42,832 nucleotides of DNA from Mucilaginibacter sp. (GCA_028288285.1 JAQBNZ010000231.1:1-42832); one strand, 5' to 3'; positions 32,101-40,954 are shown, counted from the stretch's first letter. The notes: generated by a model not told the origin, from the letters alone. Made by a program: numbers and translations.

Positions 32101-32578
32101 GCAGATAGAAGGTAAATCGCCACAGCATAAGATCCTTATCTTTTCACAATTTGTGTCAATGCTTGAACTCATCAAAAAGGAATTGGTTGTCAAAAAAATA
32201 GATTATTGCATACTTACGGGCAGCAGTCGAAATCGTGAGACTATTGTAAATGAGTTTCAAAATAATGCTTCGATCAGGGTTTTTCTTATCAGCATGAAAG
32301 CGGGTGGCACCGGCTTAAATTTAACCGAGGCAGATTATGTTTACATTGTTGACCCATGGTGGAACCCGGCTGTTGAGAACCAGGCTATTGACCGCTCGCA
32401 TCGCATTGGGCAAAATAAAAATGTGGTAGCTGTAAGGTTGATCTGCCCGGATACGGTTGAAGAAAAAATTATGCTGATGCAGGATTCTAAAAAAGAACTG
32501 GTAAATAACCTTATCAAAACAGACGCATCGTTCTTGCAATCCCTTTCAAAAGGCGATCTGTTAAATATGCTTAGATAG
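29198..32578 (+). CDS. SNF2-family helicase with N-terminal SWIM zinc finger
   Basis: 1126 residues, GTG start at 29198 (the next in-frame ATG would remove family sequence). N-terminal SWIM zinc finger: SCSC (82-85) and LCEH (92-95), the CxC...CxH pattern. The middle (150-640) is a long, poorly conserved region. The SNF2 ATPase follows: LADDMGLGKTMQ (about 690-701), FLDESQNIKNP (about 788-798), ITGTPVENN (about 812-820), then the second RecA domain with ILIFSQFVSM, SMKAGGTGLNLT and VDPWWNPAVENQAIDRSHRIGQ (given here in parts: DPWWNPAVENQAID, RSHRIGQ). This is the bacterial HepA/RapA-like SNF2 branch, which translocates on double-stranded DNA and can remodel transcription or repair complexes. 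Its target is unknown. Confidence 0.92.
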   Translation: MSNETGNLSNHTFILKDFSFENITEVTVAQHASVGIYFDATSYQYITPRFLELNQGTFTHEYGNINFPKVIVVQHGNQLMLSCSCNAMPGKLCEHEALVLAAIVKRDDLSIFFNAKLRHQKLKKAALDYGLENEPDLDGFFNIAFDNKKTTITSALPSLIPVTKESLFDLNQLVAPAALVPFNQQVGDADKVTCVVLKQHKYYKYLFIDLYSAQTTKDGKIKNPLTSLNPLDMIWGTDDHQQLKFYTGINKFQNHLNSKRSEADLTALRAIIKNPLGYRFYYHNSEVSENITANSVVPVKVSLLPPAISLAVNTQGQFYELAGNIKIGNINYALKDLSIRFTYFVLLNDTLYLADNLQTLGLINILRKRPDNLLIHQSKFKEFKTQLLTQLEDKISVDYKHIKPATPAQLQQQGFAAETEKIIYLSDFGSHIMIIPVMRYGETEISVRTKRQIYSIDKKGKEFLVQRNDDAELEFTALLVKQHAHFLEQLEDDLHYFYLHKRHFLNEDWFLDVFDEWQRNDITILGFNELEGNKLNPNKVKITIRVLSGINWFNSDINIRYGRKKAALKQVYKAVRNKSKYVQLDDGTLGILPADWIEKFTKYFNSGEIVDDSILRTPKTNYATIEELYDDEVLDEEVKREIGSYREKFANFESVKDVAIPANLKATLRPYQQKGLNWLNFLDDFNFGGCLADDMGLGKTMQIIAFILSQRNKVAHNTNLLVVPTSLIFNWQQEVQKFAPSIKIHTIYGADRIKSTDGFDGYEIILTSYGTLLADINFIKAYHFNYVFLDESQNIKNPDSQRYKSVRLLKSRNKIVITGTPVENNTFDLYGQLSFACPGLLGTRQYFRDIYSVPIDKFKSNKRAVELQNKIKPFILRRTKQQVAAELPDKTEMILYCEMQEQQRHIYNAYEKEFREYISATTDDELKKTPMNVLKGLTKLRQICNSPLLLAGEKPPGSESAKIDMLIEQIEGKSPQHKILIFSQFVSMLELIKKELVVKKIDYCILTGSSRNRETIVNEFQNNASIRVFLISMKAGGTGLNLTEADYVYIVDPWWNPAVENQAIDRSHRIGQNKNVVAVRLICPDTVEEKIMLMQDSKKELVNNLIKTDASFLQSLSKGDLLNMLR

Positions 32579-32591
32579 CAAGTAATAATTC

Positions 32592-32848
32592 GCAGCCGCT
32601 CGGCTCCAGCCGAGTGGCAACTATTAAGGCCTCTGGCCGCTTCTCAAATAATATTACTTACATACTGCGGCGAGACGCCGCTTAATAACCGTCACTTGGC
32701 AAGAGCCAAGCGACAAAAGAACATGCAGCCATTCGGCTCCTGCCGAGTGGCAACTATTATAAGGCCTCAGGCCGCTTCTCAAATAATGTTTATATCCGGC
32801 GGTGGGACGCCGCCTAATAATCGTCACTCGACTGGAGATGAGCGACAA
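32592..32848. repeat. two tandem 125-nt units of clustered hairpins
   Basis: Unit 1 (32592-32716) and unit 2 (32725-32848), 8 nt apart. Each begins GCAGCC, ends GCGACAA and holds four small hairpins: CTCGGCT/AGCCGAG (CGGCT/GCCGA in unit 2), GGCC...GGCC, GGCG/CGCC and GTC.CTT(C)GGC.../..GAC. The units differ at many positions but most stems stay paired. GC-rich in an AT-rich gap between the SNF2 and histidine-kinase genes; REP-like. The rest of 32579-32959 shows no gene. Confidence 0.65.
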
Positions 32849-32959
32849 GAGATAGTATTTTAGTAGAAACTTAATCAAATTGTACAGTTGATTATATATA
32901 TTTGACATTAAAACACTCTTTATTATTGTTTAACTGATGTATTCAATTGTCTCCTATTA

Positions 32960-33280
32960 ATGAAGACTAAACAGCCCTGGTATGCTGTGCTGTTAATATT
33001 GCTTTGCAGTATTACAGTTTTCGGTTCTCCATCCTATAATACAATCCAGCCTGTTGCCAAAAATGGCATTATAGACCTTCGTAAACAATCTTTTATTGAT
33101 GAAATTGAGCTGAGTGGCCAATGGAATTTTTACTGGCAGCAATTAATAGATCCGCAAAAAGCCACTACTACAAAAGCCGAACTGATTAATTTTCCTTCCT
33201 TATGGAACAATCATATAACAAATGGAAAAAAGTTACCGGCCTTTGGTTATGCGTCTTATATTGACTGTATTGCTGCCTAA
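32960..33280 (+). pseudogene. N-terminal fragment of the frameshifted hybrid histidine kinase
   Basis: 106 residues: a signal peptide (AVLLILLCSITVFGSPS) and the start of a 7TMR-DISM-type extracellular sensor domain (IELSGQWNFYWQQLIDP, then FPSLWNNH). The frame reads on through GKKLPAFGYASY and then stops after IDCIAA. The natural continuation (LTVLLPKNAEPLRI) lies in another frame and belongs to the 33222-35321 gene. The break is at about 33257-33262. Unless it is a sequencing error, the exported sensor domain is cut off from the kinase. Confidence 0.75.
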
Positions 33281-35321
33281 GAACGCTGAACCGTTACGGA
33301 TTGCCATGCCAGATTTGTATTCATCCTATCGGCTATTCTTAAACGGCAAACAAGTGGCCGAAAATGGCATAGTAAGTACAAACGAAAAAGGATTTGTTCC
33401 TTATTGGGGATACAGGGCTTTTAACGTTCCTGAAGGTACAGATACAATGAACCTAATTTTACAGATCTCGAATTTTGTACACAGTAAAGGCGGAATTAGA
33501 AAGCCCCTGATTATTCAGCAAAAAGATATAATGATTTTGAACAGGCGGCAAGGCGAGGCTGTGGATTTGCTGCTTACCGGTTGCTTGTTTATGGGTGGCT
33601 TGTTTTTTTTAGGCCTTTACCTGTTTGGTGACCGCGATAAAGCAATTTTGCTTTTTTCCTTGTATTCAATAGTATATTGTTACCGCATCATTGGTACAGA
33701 TAACTATGTGCTGCATACCATACTGCCTGATATTAGCTGGTATATTACCGTTAGGTTAGAGTATATAACCTTATTTATGGGCATTGGTTTGTTTGGATGG
33801 TATACTCGTTACCTGTGTCCGGATGATGTGAACAAATGGATTATAAGAGTAATCTGTTCCGTATGTTTACTATTTACCCTTATGTCATTATTGCTGCCTC
33901 CATTTTATTTTACGCAGCTTATTAATCCTTTTTTAGTTATTACAATATACTGTTTGTTTTATATCCCATATGTATACCTCATCGCTTATAGAAAAAAGCG
34001 GCCTGGCTCTGTATACGCATTATTCAGTTCCATCGCATTGATGTGCGTATTTGCTATATCGTTATTCCATTACTGGGGTTTTATCCCACAACTGCAATTT
34101 TTAAGTTTTGCAGGTTATGTAAGTTTTTTCTTTTTACAATCGCTGGTATTATCACACCGGGTATCATTTGTTTTAAGAAAAGCACGTGAACAGGCAGAAC
34201 AAGGCCTTATTGCTAAAAGTGAGTTTTTAAGTACCATGAGCCATGAAATACGCACACCACTTAACTCTGTTATCGGCATGAGTCATTTGCTGTTAAAGAA
34301 CAACCCGCGTAAAGATCAGTTAGAGCAGTTGGGTATAATGATATTTTCGGCCAATAACTTATTGGGAATTGTAAACGACATTTTAGATTATAACAAAATT
34401 GAAGCTGGCATGATCACTTTTGAGCAGGTTGAAACCGATATAGGCGGTATAGCACGCAATGTGGTTAACAGTTTGCGAAGTTCTGCAGAGGATAAAGACA
34501 TTGGCTTAAAACTAACCGTTGACGCTGATCTGAAAAACAAAGTACTGGGCGACCCTATCCGGATATCACAGGTGATGACTAACCTGGTGCATAATGCTAT
34601 TAAGTTCACCCAAAAAGGAGCGGTAGAGGTTGATATAAGCATTAAAGAGCAAACTGAAAAAAACATAATGCTCAGCATAAAAGTGAGCGATACAGGCATT
34701 GGCATATCAAAAGCCAATCAGGAGCTTATATTTGAGCGTTTTACCCAGGCAGATTCTTCCACTTCGCGTAGTTTTGGCGGTACGGGTTTAGGTTTGTCAA
34801 TTAGCAAACGGATCTTAGAACTGCAAAACTCTACCCTGCATTTAATAAGTGAGGAAGGCAAAGGATCTACCTTTTATTTTAACCAAACCTTTGAAAAAAG
34901 CACTAAATTACGTGATCAGGAGAACAAGCAGATCAGCGCTCAGGATGAAGGCAAACCTTTTACCGGTATAAATATTTTACTTGTTGAAGATAACCCGATA
35001 AATGTAATGGTGGCCCAAACTTTTCTGCAACGCTGGGGAGCCAATATTGATGTAGCGGTAAACGGATTGGAAGCTATAAACAAGCTCGATATTACAAGGC
35101 ATCATTTAATACTAATGGACCTGCACATGCCGGTTATGGATGGCTATGAGGCCACCAGAACTATGCGCGCAAACGGGGTAACTATTCCAATAGTTGCCCT
35201 TACCGCTAATCTGCCTAAAGAAATTGAAGAACAGGTAAAGCAAACCGGTATAAATGACATTGTGGTAAAACCCTTTTTACCTGATGAGTTATACCAGAAA
35301 GTGCTGCACCATATTAGCTAA
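33222..35321 (+). CDS. hybrid sensor histidine kinase/response regulator (frameshifted near its N-terminus)
   Basis: 699 residues in this frame; the first 13 or so are not native. Residues 13-100 complete a beta-sandwich sensor domain (YSSYRLFLNGKQVAENG). Residues 115-325 hold seven likely membrane helices (7TMR-DISM type). Next comes HisKA with FLSTMSHEIRTPLN (about 335-348; His in SHEI), a HATPase with VHNAIKFTQKG, VSDTGIGIS and GGTGLGLSISKRI, and a C-terminal receiver with ILLVEDNPIN (about 586-595), LILMDLHMPVMDG (Asp near 632) and VVKPF. It signals from an exported carbohydrate-type ligand domain to a phosphorelay. The frame break means a complete protein is made only if the ribosome shifts or the sequence is wrong. 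Confidence 0.85.
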   Translation: MEKSYRPLVMRLILTVLLPKNAEPLRIAMPDLYSSYRLFLNGKQVAENGIVSTNEKGFVPYWGYRAFNVPEGTDTMNLILQISNFVHSKGGIRKPLIIQQKDIMILNRRQGEAVDLLLTGCLFMGGLFFLGLYLFGDRDKAILLFSLYSIVYCYRIIGTDNYVLHTILPDISWYITVRLEYITLFMGIGLFGWYTRYLCPDDVNKWIIRVICSVCLLFTLMSLLLPPFYFTQLINPFLVITIYCLFYIPYVYLIAYRKKRPGSVYALFSSIALMCVFAISLFHYWGFIPQLQFLSFAGYVSFFFLQSLVLSHRVSFVLRKAREQAEQGLIAKSEFLSTMSHEIRTPLNSVIGMSHLLLKNNPRKDQLEQLGIMIFSANNLLGIVNDILDYNKIEAGMITFEQVETDIGGIARNVVNSLRSSAEDKDIGLKLTVDADLKNKVLGDPIRISQVMTNLVHNAIKFTQKGAVEVDISIKEQTEKNIMLSIKVSDTGIGISKANQELIFERFTQADSSTSRSFGGTGLGLSISKRILELQNSTLHLISEEGKGSTFYFNQTFEKSTKLRDQENKQISAQDEGKPFTGINILLVEDNPINVMVAQTFLQRWGANIDVAVNGLEAINKLDITRHHLILMDLHMPVMDGYEATRTMRANGVTIPIVALTANLPKEIEEQVKQTGINDIVVKPFLPDELYQKVLHHIS

Positions 35322-35384
35322 AGCTAATTTCATACAACCATTTGCTGGTGGTATTGTTAGTAATACCAAATTAGCATTTATTTT

Positions 35385-36440
35385 ATGAAAGATATAGCCA
35401 GGCGTTTTCCACAAAATCCATTATTATCACCAAAAGATTTAACTGCAACAAACCAGGGCCTGCATATTGCCTGTTTGTTAAATCCGGGAGTATTTAAGTT
35501 TGAAGGTAAAACGTGGTTGCTGGTTAGGGTTGCCGAAAGGCCGCAGCAATCAGAAATACATGTATCTTTTCCTATACTTACCGTTACCGGCGAAACTGAG
35601 ATAATGGAAATAGCATTGAACGATGCCGACCTTATCGCGACTGATGCCCGTGTGGTAAGATACAAGGGTGTGGATTACCTTACTACACTTTCTCACCTGC
35701 GTTTGCTTTGTAGCGATGATGGCATAGAATTTTACGAGCCCGAAGGTTATTCAAAATTATTTGGCTCGGGCGGGTTGCAAACTTTTGGCATCGAAGATTG
35801 CCGGGTTACTTTTTTAGAAAACAAATTCTATTTAACATTCACTGCTGTATCTGATAGCGGTGTAGGTGTTGGCATGCGTACCACAACCAATTGGAAAACC
35901 TTTGAATCGCAGGGAATGATATTACCGCCTCACAACAAGGATGTAGCCATATTTGAAGAAAAAATAAATGGACTTTATTATATGCTGCACCGCCCAAGCA
36001 GTGTAGATATTGGCGGCAATTACATTTGGCTGGCCGAATCACCTGATGGCCTGCATTGGGGTAACCACAAATGTATAGTTAAAACCCGCGAAGGTAATTG
36101 GGATAGCGGCCGTGTTGGCGCTGGTGCGGCACCAATAAAAACAGAAAAGGGTTGGCTGGAAATTTATCATGGTGCTACTAAAGAGCACCGCTACTGCCTG
36201 GGGGCATTTTTACTCGATCTTAATGATCCATCAAAAGTAATTGCCCGTACCGAATACCCTATTATGGAACCTACTGAACCTTACGAGGTAAGCGGTTTTT
36301 TTGGCCATGTAGTATTTACCAATGGGCATATTGTTGAAGCCGATGGCGATACCATAACCATGTATTACGGTGCTGCCGATGAGTTTGTATGCGGGGCACA
36401 TCTGTCTATAAAAGAAATATTTGCGGCTTTGGGAATATAG
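35385..36440 (+). CDS. GH130 family beta-mannoside phosphorylase/mannosidase-like enzyme
   Basis: 351 residues, no signal peptide, so cytosolic. A five-bladed propeller with family marks: NPGVFKFEGKTWLLVRVAER (given as NPGVFKFEGK, LLVRVAER), FGIEDCRVT (about 134-142; Asp is the catalytic acid in the 'GxEDPR' motif, here with Cys for Pro), DKDVAIF-type NKDVAIFEEK, GAGAAPIKTEKGWLEIYHGA (parts GAGAAPI, WLEIYHGA) and a final MYYGAADEFVCGA. GH130 enzymes cleave beta-mannosides, usually by phosphorolysis. Which linkage is cut cannot be read. It lies between a histidine kinase and an unknown barrel protein, followed by a transporter. Confidence 0.87.
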   Translation: MKDIARRFPQNPLLSPKDLTATNQGLHIACLLNPGVFKFEGKTWLLVRVAERPQQSEIHVSFPILTVTGETEIMEIALNDADLIATDARVVRYKGVDYLTTLSHLRLLCSDDGIEFYEPEGYSKLFGSGGLQTFGIEDCRVTFLENKFYLTFTAVSDSGVGVGMRTTTNWKTFESQGMILPPHNKDVAIFEEKINGLYYMLHRPSSVDIGGNYIWLAESPDGLHWGNHKCIVKTREGNWDSGRVGAGAAPIKTEKGWLEIYHGATKEHRYCLGAFLLDLNDPSKVIARTEYPIMEPTEPYEVSGFFGHVVFTNGHIVEADGDTITMYYGAADEFVCGAHLSIKEIFAALGI

Positions 36441-36539
36441 ATAAATTTAAGTATTAGGATAATTTATTTCATTAATAAAACAATATCAAGCAATCAATAG
36501 TTTATTCAATCAACGTTTAACCTTTACTAATCGCTTGTT

Positions 36540-38744
36540 ATGAATGGATTATCTCCCTGGGCAGTTGCTGCTGCAAATACCTTTTCTGATACCGATGCAT
36601 CGGTTATTTATACTAAAACATGCGGAGTTTACACCTTTAATATTTATTGTATAGATGATTCCTTTTGGATTTTAGCTGAATGGCCTAAAGGTGGTAAAAT
36701 AGCTTTTCGCGCTGCTTATTCACCAGGTGGTGAATTTGAGATAAAAGATAAAAGCGAAAAAGATAACCAGATAACATTTCAGTTAAATTCAATTATTGGC
36801 ACTACATCTGTCACTATTCAGTTCCCTGGAGGTGAGGAAAACACTTTACGTTACACCACCACATTAAAACCCAACACAGACCTTTTAATACCTTTTTGGC
36901 CAAGGGACATTGTTATTCCCGGCAAAAATGGCAAACCCGAAAATACCGCTGGTGAAATAAAGGTGAACCAGGTAGGCACACGATCTGGCATGATGTACTT
37001 TAGCATGACCCGGCCAAAGGCAGGCTCTGTTTTATACCTGCAGAATCTTACCGCTCTCGCTGATTATAACCAACAAACCGAGACTTCGGCCGGTGATACC
37101 GTGGGTGGCCAATGGCCAGAAATGGGCTTTGCCCTTCCTCCTGCAATTAATATACCATTAAAAGCAGACAAAGAAGTTGTTATTTCTGATGCTATAGTCG
37201 TTTTTAATGAAGAGGTACCTGATGAAGAAGCCGGGATGATTGAACAATACTTAAACATGCTAGCACAAGCCTATATGCTATTGCCTAAGCCGGATACAAA
37301 TTACCATATCTGGCCCGATATTTTAGAAAAAGGCTTGCATGACCTAATTGAAAGCCCGGGGTGCTGGTCGCAGGTTAAAGGGCACTCCTACTTTAACGCC
37401 TATGTAAGTGATTACACTACCCCACCAGAAATTATGGTACAACTTGCCGTGCTGCTGCCATTAGAGGATTATTCGGACTGGGCTGGCAAGAAGGTAGATA
37501 TAATGCGAAGCATTAAGGAAGGATTGCCTAATTTTTATAATAAAAAATTAGGCACCATTATGCGCTGGCTACCTGCCGCTGAAGATACTCTACAGGGCGA
37601 AGAAGAACAAAAGAAACCATTGGTAATGGATTCATGGTATTTGCATCATCCGCTATTAAACCTTTCGCGGTTAGCTTTAAAAGGTGAGGCTGCAAAACAG
37701 CTATTTCTTGATTCACTGGAGTATGCTATAAAAGTCGCCCATCATTTTGATTACCAGTGGCCTGTTTTTTATAAAATGGATACGCTTGAAGTGCTCAAAG
37801 CAGAAACTAATCCCGGCAAAGGCGGCGAAAAGGACGTACCCGGACTTTATGCCCATGTTATGCTGCAGGCTTATGAGCTTACCGGTAAAAAACGTTACTT
37901 AAATGAAGCAGAAACAGCCGCCAAAAAGCTGCAGGGCTTAGGGTTTGATGTGTTTTACCAGGCTAACAACACCGTATTTTCTGCAGGTGCGTTACTTCGG
38001 CTATACAAAATCACCAATGATAAACTATACCTTGACCTAAGCTATATGTGCTTAGCAAGCATGTTTAAAAACGTACGGCTTTGGGACTGCAATTACGGTT
38101 ACGGTAAAAATTTTCCCTCATTTTTTTGCCTGTTCCCGCTAAATGATGCGCCTTATACGGCTGTTTATGAAGAACAGGAAGTATTTTGTGCCATACATGA
38201 CTATTTAAGGCACGCCCAAGGTGTGGATATATTACCATCAATCTCTCTTTTATTAGCAGAATATGTAAAATACCTGGTAAATAGGGCCGTATATTATTAT
38301 CCTACCATGCTGCCAAAAGAGATGCTATCTGAAGAAGTTAAAGTGGGCGAATTGGACGCCAAACTTTGGATAGCTCTTGAAGATATGCATGATGGCTGGG
38401 AACAAAGCGGCCAGGTGGGGCAAGAGGTTTACGGTGCAGGCAATGCATTTGGTATTTTGCCACGCCATTATTTACGTGTGCCCGATGAGCATTTTATGGT
38501 ATTTGTTGATTATCCAACTACATCATTTACCTACAGAAAGGGTGCACCAATATCATTTAGTACTTTGGGTGATAACCGGCTTAAAACCCGCATGATGATT
38601 GTAGAAATGGATGGCCACAAACTACCAAAGTTTACCGTTACCGTTGATAAAGATAAAGAGGCGCTTAAAGGTGAATTAACCAAAGATGGCAACATGCAAT
38701 ACATTGTTAACGGCAATCAGAAGATCCATATTAGTTGGAAATAA
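36540..38744 (+). CDS. large cytosolic protein, probable (alpha/alpha) barrel glycan enzyme of unknown type
   Basis: 734 residues, no signal peptide or membrane segment. Residues 1-210 look like a beta-sandwich domain (FNIYCIDDSFWILAEW, TTLKPNTDLLIPFWP). Residues 240-600 consist of repeated helical hairpins (VPGLYAHVMLQAYELTGKK, AGALLRLYKITNDKLYLD, VFCAIHDYLRHA) as in (alpha/alpha)6 glycoside hydrolases and lyases. The last 100 are beta-rich (FMVFVDYPTTSFTYR, FTVTVDKDKEALKG). No catalytic motif is recognised. It lies 99 nt after the GH130 gene on the same strand, so a joint role in cytosolic glycan breakdown is likely. It may be a new or poorly described glycoside hydrolase family. Confidence 0.6.
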   Translation: MNGLSPWAVAAANTFSDTDASVIYTKTCGVYTFNIYCIDDSFWILAEWPKGGKIAFRAAYSPGGEFEIKDKSEKDNQITFQLNSIIGTTSVTIQFPGGEENTLRYTTTLKPNTDLLIPFWPRDIVIPGKNGKPENTAGEIKVNQVGTRSGMMYFSMTRPKAGSVLYLQNLTALADYNQQTETSAGDTVGGQWPEMGFALPPAINIPLKADKEVVISDAIVVFNEEVPDEEAGMIEQYLNMLAQAYMLLPKPDTNYHIWPDILEKGLHDLIESPGCWSQVKGHSYFNAYVSDYTTPPEIMVQLAVLLPLEDYSDWAGKKVDIMRSIKEGLPNFYNKKLGTIMRWLPAAEDTLQGEEEQKKPLVMDSWYLHHPLLNLSRLALKGEAAKQLFLDSLEYAIKVAHHFDYQWPVFYKMDTLEVLKAETNPGKGGEKDVPGLYAHVMLQAYELTGKKRYLNEAETAAKKLQGLGFDVFYQANNTVFSAGALLRLYKITNDKLYLDLSYMCLASMFKNVRLWDCNYGYGKNFPSFFCLFPLNDAPYTAVYEEQEVFCAIHDYLRHAQGVDILPSISLLLAEYVKYLVNRAVYYYPTMLPKEMLSEEVKVGELDAKLWIALEDMHDGWEQSGQVGQEVYGAGNAFGILPRHYLRVPDEHFMVFVDYPTTSFTYRKGAPISFSTLGDNRLKTRMMIVEMDGHKLPKFTVTVDKDKEALKGELTKDGNMQYIVNGNQKIHISWK

Positions 38745-38844
38745 CAAGCTTTACTTGCTGCTTATTGCTTTTTAACATCGCGGGTTAGCCTTGTAAGATG
38801 GTGGCATGCTGGGTAAAAATATCGCATAAGCTACACTTACTTTA

Positions 38845-38875
38845 TGTGAACAGGCTTTTTTAAGGCCTGTTCACA
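38845..38875 (+). terminator. strong hairpin terminator after the barrel-protein gene
   Basis: Perfect 11-bp stem (TGTGAACAGGC with its complement) around a 9-nt T-rich loop, about 100 nt after the stop. No T run follows, but no other candidate exists in 38745-39002. Confidence 0.6.
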
Positions 38876-39002
38876 TTACCAAAACTGACTATAATTCAAT
38901 AAAAAACCATATTAAATTTCTTAATAGTTAATTGTGAATAATAATAACAAATAACTTATTGCAAGTTAATTGAGAAACTTATACTTGATTAAACAGAAAG
39001 TT

Positions 39003-39010
39003 TAACTTTG
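39003..39010 (+). promoter_or_regulatory. probable -7 box of the MFS gene
   Basis: TAACTTTG matches TAnnTTTG, 29 bp before the ATG at 39040. A CTTG at 38984-38987 could be the -33 element, with a 15-bp gap, slightly short. Confidence 0.5.
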
Positions 39011-39039
39011 CGGCAATTCATAAAACTTATCCACTATAT

Positions 39040-40233
39040 ATGGTAAAAACCGACCACCCTATTTATAATCTTCAGTTCGGTTTGGTTTGCCTCAGTTCTT
39101 TGTTATTCTCGGCCAGTTTTAATATGCTGATACCTGAATTGCCTGCCTATTTAAGCAGCATTGGTGGTGCTGAATACAAAGGATTGATCATCGCTTTATT
39201 TACGCTCACAGCTGGTATCTCCCGCCCTTTTAGTGGCAGGCTTACAGATACACTTGGCAGGGTGCCCGTAATGGCGGTTGGTTCAATAGTCTGTTTTGTA
39301 TGCGGATTTTTATATCCTGTTTTGGGTACCGTTTCCGGATTTCTTTTTTTGAGGCTGATACATGGTTTTTCAACAGGCTTCAAACCCACCGCAACTGCCG
39401 CCTACGTGGCTGATATTGTTCCCAGAGAACGCTGGGGCGAAGCACTGGGTTTTCATGGTTTATGTTTTAGTACAGGTTTAGCCATTGGCCCGGCTATTGG
39501 CAGTACTATTAAACTGGCGTTTTCATTAAATGCACTTTTTTATACTTCTTCGTTGTTCGCGCTAATGTCTATTGTGATATTAATGAACATGAAAGAGACA
39601 CTCAATATAAAACACCGCTTTAGTTTATCTATTCTAAAAATATCCAGAAGGGATATTATAGCATTGGAAGTGCTGCCCGCAGCTGTAGTTACCTTTTTAT
39701 CTTACATTGCTTATGGCGCTATCCTAACCTTAATTCCTGATTGGGGCGAACACCTGGGCATAATCAATAAAGGTTTATTCTTTATGGTATTCACAGTAGC
39801 ATCCTTAATCATCCGTTTTGTATCCGGTAAGGCATCAGATAAATATGGGCGTATCCACGTTATCAATACCGGACTTATTTTATTAGTAACATCCTTACTA
39901 ATTGTTGGCTATGCTGATACTTTTGCCGGCTTAATGCTGGGTGCAGCGGTATACGGTGTAGCTACGGGCATCCTCTCTCCTGCTTTAAATGCATGGACTG
40001 TTGATATGAGCCATCCTGAATATCGCGGCAAGGCAATGGCTACCATGTACATCGCTTTAGAAGCAGGTATAGGTGTTGGGGCCTTATTCTCAGGCTGGTA
40101 CTACCAGGATGTAATAGCGAGGATCCCTTTAATTATGTATGTATCTGCCGGTATTACGGTTATTGCATTGGCATATATGGCATTCCGGCCAAAGGTAAGT
40201 GACGAGCAGAAGGCGGAGGTTTTAGTTGATTAG
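39040..40233 (+). CDS. MFS transporter
   Basis: 397 residues with about 12 membrane helices. Motif A of the major facilitator superfamily is clear after helix 2 (RPFSGRLTDTLGRVPVM, about 62-78) and partly repeated after helix 8 (SGKASDKYGRIHV). The first helix region reads LQFGLVCLSSLLFSASF. Substrate is not evident; the neighbours (GH130, barrel protein) suggest a sugar or disaccharide, but drug efflux is also possible for this branch. It has its own promoter-like box and ends 10 nt before the convergent gene, leaving no room for a separate terminator. Confidence 0.85.
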   Translation: MVKTDHPIYNLQFGLVCLSSLLFSASFNMLIPELPAYLSSIGGAEYKGLIIALFTLTAGISRPFSGRLTDTLGRVPVMAVGSIVCFVCGFLYPVLGTVSGFLFLRLIHGFSTGFKPTATAAYVADIVPRERWGEALGFHGLCFSTGLAIGPAIGSTIKLAFSLNALFYTSSLFALMSIVILMNMKETLNIKHRFSLSILKISRRDIIALEVLPAAVVTFLSYIAYGAILTLIPDWGEHLGIINKGLFFMVFTVASLIIRFVSGKASDKYGRIHVINTGLILLVTSLLIVGYADTFAGLMLGAAVYGVATGILSPALNAWTVDMSHPEYRGKAMATMYIALEAGIGVGALFSGWYYQDVIARIPLIMYVSAGITVIALAYMAFRPKVSDEQKAEVLVD

Positions 40234-40243
40234 TTTTCTGTAT

Positions 40244-40930
40244 TCAATCAATTAAACCTTTATCAACCTGTTCCATAGTATAAACTTTATAGGTTAGGCC
40301 CAGGCGTTTTGCATTTTCTTCAACAGTTTGGTCAAAACCTGCTTCTTTTCGCCTTTTATTGACATTTTTCGCATTCATTATTGGCCATATAAAAAACGTA
40401 AGCTCGTTTTTACCGGTTTGTTTGTTAATTACATTCATCCCCCATGCCTGGGAGTCCCATATTTGCTCTTTTTTATTATGCATTAAGGAGCGGTCTTTCA
40501 TCATGGCATAAAGCCTGAAAGGGAGTTCCTTTTTATTAGCAGCCTGCTCAACTAATGGTAAGTACTTGTCTATCTTTGTGGAATGCTGAATGATATAAAA
40601 AACGGCCTCATTGGTTGGTTCACCTACAACTGACTTGCCCGGATAACCATACTGCCTGATGATCTCCTCTACCCTTTTAGTATTTGATGAATCTGCATCG
40701 GTTTGCAGCTTCATCAAATAATTTCTCAGATTGCCTTTATTAATATGATATAACTTTGTTAAGGAATCAACCTTATTACTATCTAACTTAATGGATACCA
40801 GTTCACGGTTTTTTTGATCAAGCACATACATGCTATCCAATTCGTGCTTTAATGTATTATTGATTTTCACCTGTGCCTTAACAGCAATAATGGTAAAAGA
40901 CAAAAGCAATATAACACAAAATTTTTTCAT
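40244..40930 (-). CDS. DUF6624-like exported protein
   Basis: 228 residues with a type I signal (CVILLLSFTIIAVKAQ). The helical first half (LDSMYVLDQKNRELVS) contains the D..DQ..R block, followed by the late YGYPGKSVVGE stretch and QHSTKIDKYLPLVEQAA, the pattern I associate with DUF6624 proteins of Bacteroidota (YGwPt.slvG, QHa....q...lp.l..A). The C-terminal part ends with VNKRRKEAGFDQTVEENAKRLG (parts KRRKEAGFDQTVEE). The function of the family is unknown. It lies 24 nt downstream of bioB on the same strand, so it may be read from the same transcript. Confidence 0.7.
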   Translation of the reverse strand: MKKFCVILLLSFTIIAVKAQVKINNTLKHELDSMYVLDQKNRELVSIKLDSNKVDSLTKLYHINKGNLRNYLMKLQTDADSSNTKRVEEIIRQYGYPGKSVVGEPTNEAVFYIIQHSTKIDKYLPLVEQAANKKELPFRLYAMMKDRSLMHNKKEQIWDSQAWGMNVINKQTGKNELTFFIWPIMNAKNVNKRRKEAGFDQTVEENAKRLGLTYKVYTMEQVDKGLID

Positions 40931-40954
40931 AAATACCGTGAACTTTCTTACCTT

